Shown one piece after another: positions 4,372 to 5,250 of a stretch of 5,250 nucleotides of DNA. The DNA lies in NCBI GenBank assembly GCA_022710245.1, contig JAKLHH010000641.1, positions 1-5,250 of the forward strand, read 5' to 3'. The position numbers and the translations under genes were made by a program. The notes under the pieces were generated by a model. The model was not told the origin of the DNA and did not search any database. It worked only from the letters and a program-made list of their open reading frames with translations. This stretch comes from Myxococcota bacterium. Its GTDB lineage: Bacteria; Myxococcota; Polyangia; GCA-2747355; JAKLHH01. Every line of letters begins with the position of its first letter. Position 1 is the first letter of the stretch.

Positions 4372-5109
4372 ATGCGCCACCTCGCCACCCTCACTGCTGC
4401 CCTCGCCCTCACTGGCACCCTCACCGGCTGCGGCTCGCGCAGCGTCGCGCCCGGCGGAGACGCCGGCGGGAGCGATGGGGCCCTGCCGCCGAGCGCGAGG
4501 GATGGCGGCGGGCAGACCTGCTTCAACAACGCCGAGTGCGCCGCCGACGAGTACTGCGACAACCCGGGCTGCAACCGCGGCCCTGGAGTCTGCGCCGAGC
4601 GCCCGATCGGGTGCGCGACCCTCTACGCCCCGGTCTGCGGCTGTGACGGCAAGACCTACAGCTCGGCCTGCGTCGCGCACGCGGCCGGGATCAGCGTGGG
4701 CTCGGAGCACAGCTGTCCCCAGCCCGGGGGCCCGGATGCCTGCGCCAACGTCAGCTGCGAGGTGCAGAACGACTGCTGCACCTGTCGCGCGGTGGAGCAG
4801 GGGACGCCGCCCTTGGAGTGCGCCCCGACGTGCAAGCAGCCGAGGTGCGACGGCTGGGGGATCCACAAGCCGCTCGCCTACTGCCTGCAGGGCAAGTGCC
4901 TCCTCGCCGCCGGAGCGGTGGGCTGCACGCGAGACGAGGACTGCAGCAAGGGCAACGACTGCTGCGGCTGCTACGCGCTCCCCGCGGCGATCCCCTTCTA
5001 CCCGTGCGCCGCGGACTGCTTCGCCGATGCTTGCACGGCGATCGGCCTCGGCAGCGCGCGCGCGGCGTGCGTGGGCGGGATCTGCAAGCTGGTGATGCCG
5101 ACGAAGTGA
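4372..5109 (+). CDS. Lipoprotein with a Kazal-type domain and two nine-cysteine modules
   Basis: The product is 245 residues. ATG 4372 follows GGAG (4362-4365) by six bases. The signal peptide (1-19) ends in lipobox LTGC with acylated C20. A Gly/Ser/Asp linker (21-48) follows. Residues 50-74 are Cys-rich (CFNNAEC, EYCDNPGC, GVC) and lead into a Kazal fold at about 74-115, with the signature APVCGCDGKTYSSACVAHAAG (split at 86-99 and 100-106) and closing C115. Kazal domains typically inhibit serine proteases by presenting a loop; whether this one inhibits anything, and which residue is P1, is unknown. Residues 124-178 and 185-240 are two copies of a nine-Cys module, each with NDCC near its start. 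The 29 cysteines after C20 suggest a disulfide-stabilised surface protein. Module A shares a 31-base near-identity with the transporter tail. The gene is separated from the transporter by 208 bases and is probably its own unit. A protective or anti-protease surface role is inferred only from the Kazal part. Confidence 0.88.
   Translation: MRHLATLTAALALTGTLTGCGSRSVAPGGDAGGSDGALPPSARDGGGQTCFNNAECAADEYCDNPGCNRGPGVCAERPIGCATLYAPVCGCDGKTYSSACVAHAAGISVGSEHSCPQPGGPDACANVSCEVQNDCCTCRAVEQGTPPLECAPTCKQPRCDGWGIHKPLAYCLQGKCLLAAGAVGCTRDEDCSKGNDCCGCYALPAAIPFYPCAADCFADACTAIGLGSARAACVGGICKLVMPTK
4741..4905 (+). repeat. Nine-Cys module A of the Kazal lipoprotein
   Basis: This encodes residues 124-178. The cysteines are C124, C129, C135, C136, C138, C150, C154, C159, C171 and C176. 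Counted from C129 the spacing is x5-CC-x-C-x11-C-x3-C-x4-C-x11-C-x4-C, the same as in module B; C124 is the extra N-terminal cysteine. The conserved non-Cys residues are N133, D134, A140, G174 and L178. Confidence 0.7.
4881..4911 (+). repeat. 31-base near-direct repeat, copy 2 (Kazal lipoprotein module A)
   Basis: This is the partner of 3971-4001, with 28 of 31 bases identical and the same reading frame. It encodes CLQGKCLLAA, the last two cysteines of module A. Two of the three differences change the residue (Cys/Arg and Ala/Asp). Confidence 0.6.
4924..5091 (+). repeat. Nine-Cys module B of the Kazal lipoprotein
   Basis: This encodes residues 185-240. The cysteines are C185, C191, C197, C198, C200, C212, C216, C221, C233 and C238. 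From C191 onward every spacing equals that of module A; only the first interval is one residue longer. Sequence identity outside the cysteines is low, pointing to an old duplication with a conserved disulfide scaffold. Confidence 0.7.
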
Positions 5110-5129
5110 GTCGATCGCTCCCGCCTCGG

Positions 5130-5151
5130 TGCGCGCCAGCCCGGCAGCGCA
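5130..5151 (+). terminator. GC-rich hairpin after the Kazal lipoprotein (candidate terminator)
   Basis: Five pairs (5130-5134 with 5147-5151) and three more (5135-5137 with 5143-5145), separated by a bulged A5146, enclose the loop AGCCC. The hairpin lies 20 bases after the stop codon. No T-run follows, so termination is plausible but unproven. Confidence 0.35.
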
Positions 5152-5212
5152 GCTCCACACCCCGCCGCAGCCTCGCGCGCCCTTCATCGCGGAGTCCGGA
5201 GGACGCTCTGCG

Positions 5213-5250
5213 ATGGAGGGAGATCTGCCCACCTGTCACTACAGCGCGCT
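5213..5250 (+). CDS. Possible start of a downstream gene; partial
   Basis: ATG 5213 is preceded by GGAGG (5198-5202) with a ten-base spacer and opens a frame reading MEGDLPTCHYSA to the window edge. Only 12 codons are visible, so no product can be named. The good ribosome site and the hairpin at 5130-5151 upstream support a separate new gene. Confidence 0.42.
   Translation, partial: MEGDLPTCHYSA

Noticed and set aside
4741..5091. Nine-Cys modules as EGF or additional Kazal domains
   Set aside because: The vicinal NDCC pair and the two x11 intervals fit neither the EGF nor the Kazal spacing.
4225..5232. Long open frame of 335 codons on the minus strand
   Set aside because: It is antisense to the Kazal lipoprotein, which has a lipobox, a Kazal signature and a ribosome site. 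The antisense frame is low-complexity.

Overview
The window is very GC-rich DNA, and its coding regions strongly prefer G or C at the third codon position. It carries an ECF sigma factor paired with a membrane-anchored anti-sigma-like/VWA-type protein, two lipoproteins with low-complexity acidic or glycine-rich linkers, and a Kazal-type domain. Together these suggest a member of the Myxococcota (formerly Deltaproteobacteria). This is an inference from gene content, not from a marker gene.

Layout. Minus strand, 1-1032: an ECF sigma factor (481-1032) is followed, with a 4-base ATGA overlap, by the N-terminal part of a single-pass membrane protein (1-484) that leaves the window. The pair looks like one transcription unit for signal transduction at the inner membrane. 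A divergent intergenic region (1033-1181) holds two dyad-symmetric, AT-containing elements. Plus strand: a two-module zinc-ribbon protein (1182-1610), an unrecognised Cys-containing lipoprotein (1660-2670), and a 12-TM major facilitator transporter (2772-4163). Next come a 208-base gap and a second lipoprotein (4372-5109) that combines a Kazal domain with two copies of a nine-cysteine module. The likely start of another gene is at 5213.

How the parts may work together. The sigma/membrane-protein pair should form a regulatory module. The plus-strand genes are not an obvious pathway: two are predicted exported lipoproteins, one is a transporter of unknown substrate, and one is a small probable zinc protein. 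A GC-rich hairpin sits between the first lipoprotein and the transporter, and another follows the Kazal lipoprotein, so several separate transcription units are plausible.

The most unusual signals are four. First, the tandem nine-Cys module in the Kazal lipoprotein has nearly identical cysteine spacing in both copies. Second, the transporter has an atypical C-terminal tail with a clearly different third-position composition. Third, a 31-base in-frame near-repeat links that tail to the cysteine module. Fourth, an operator-like 16-base dyad lies upstream of the zinc-ribbon gene. No mobile element, CRISPR array, tRNA or rRNA was seen.
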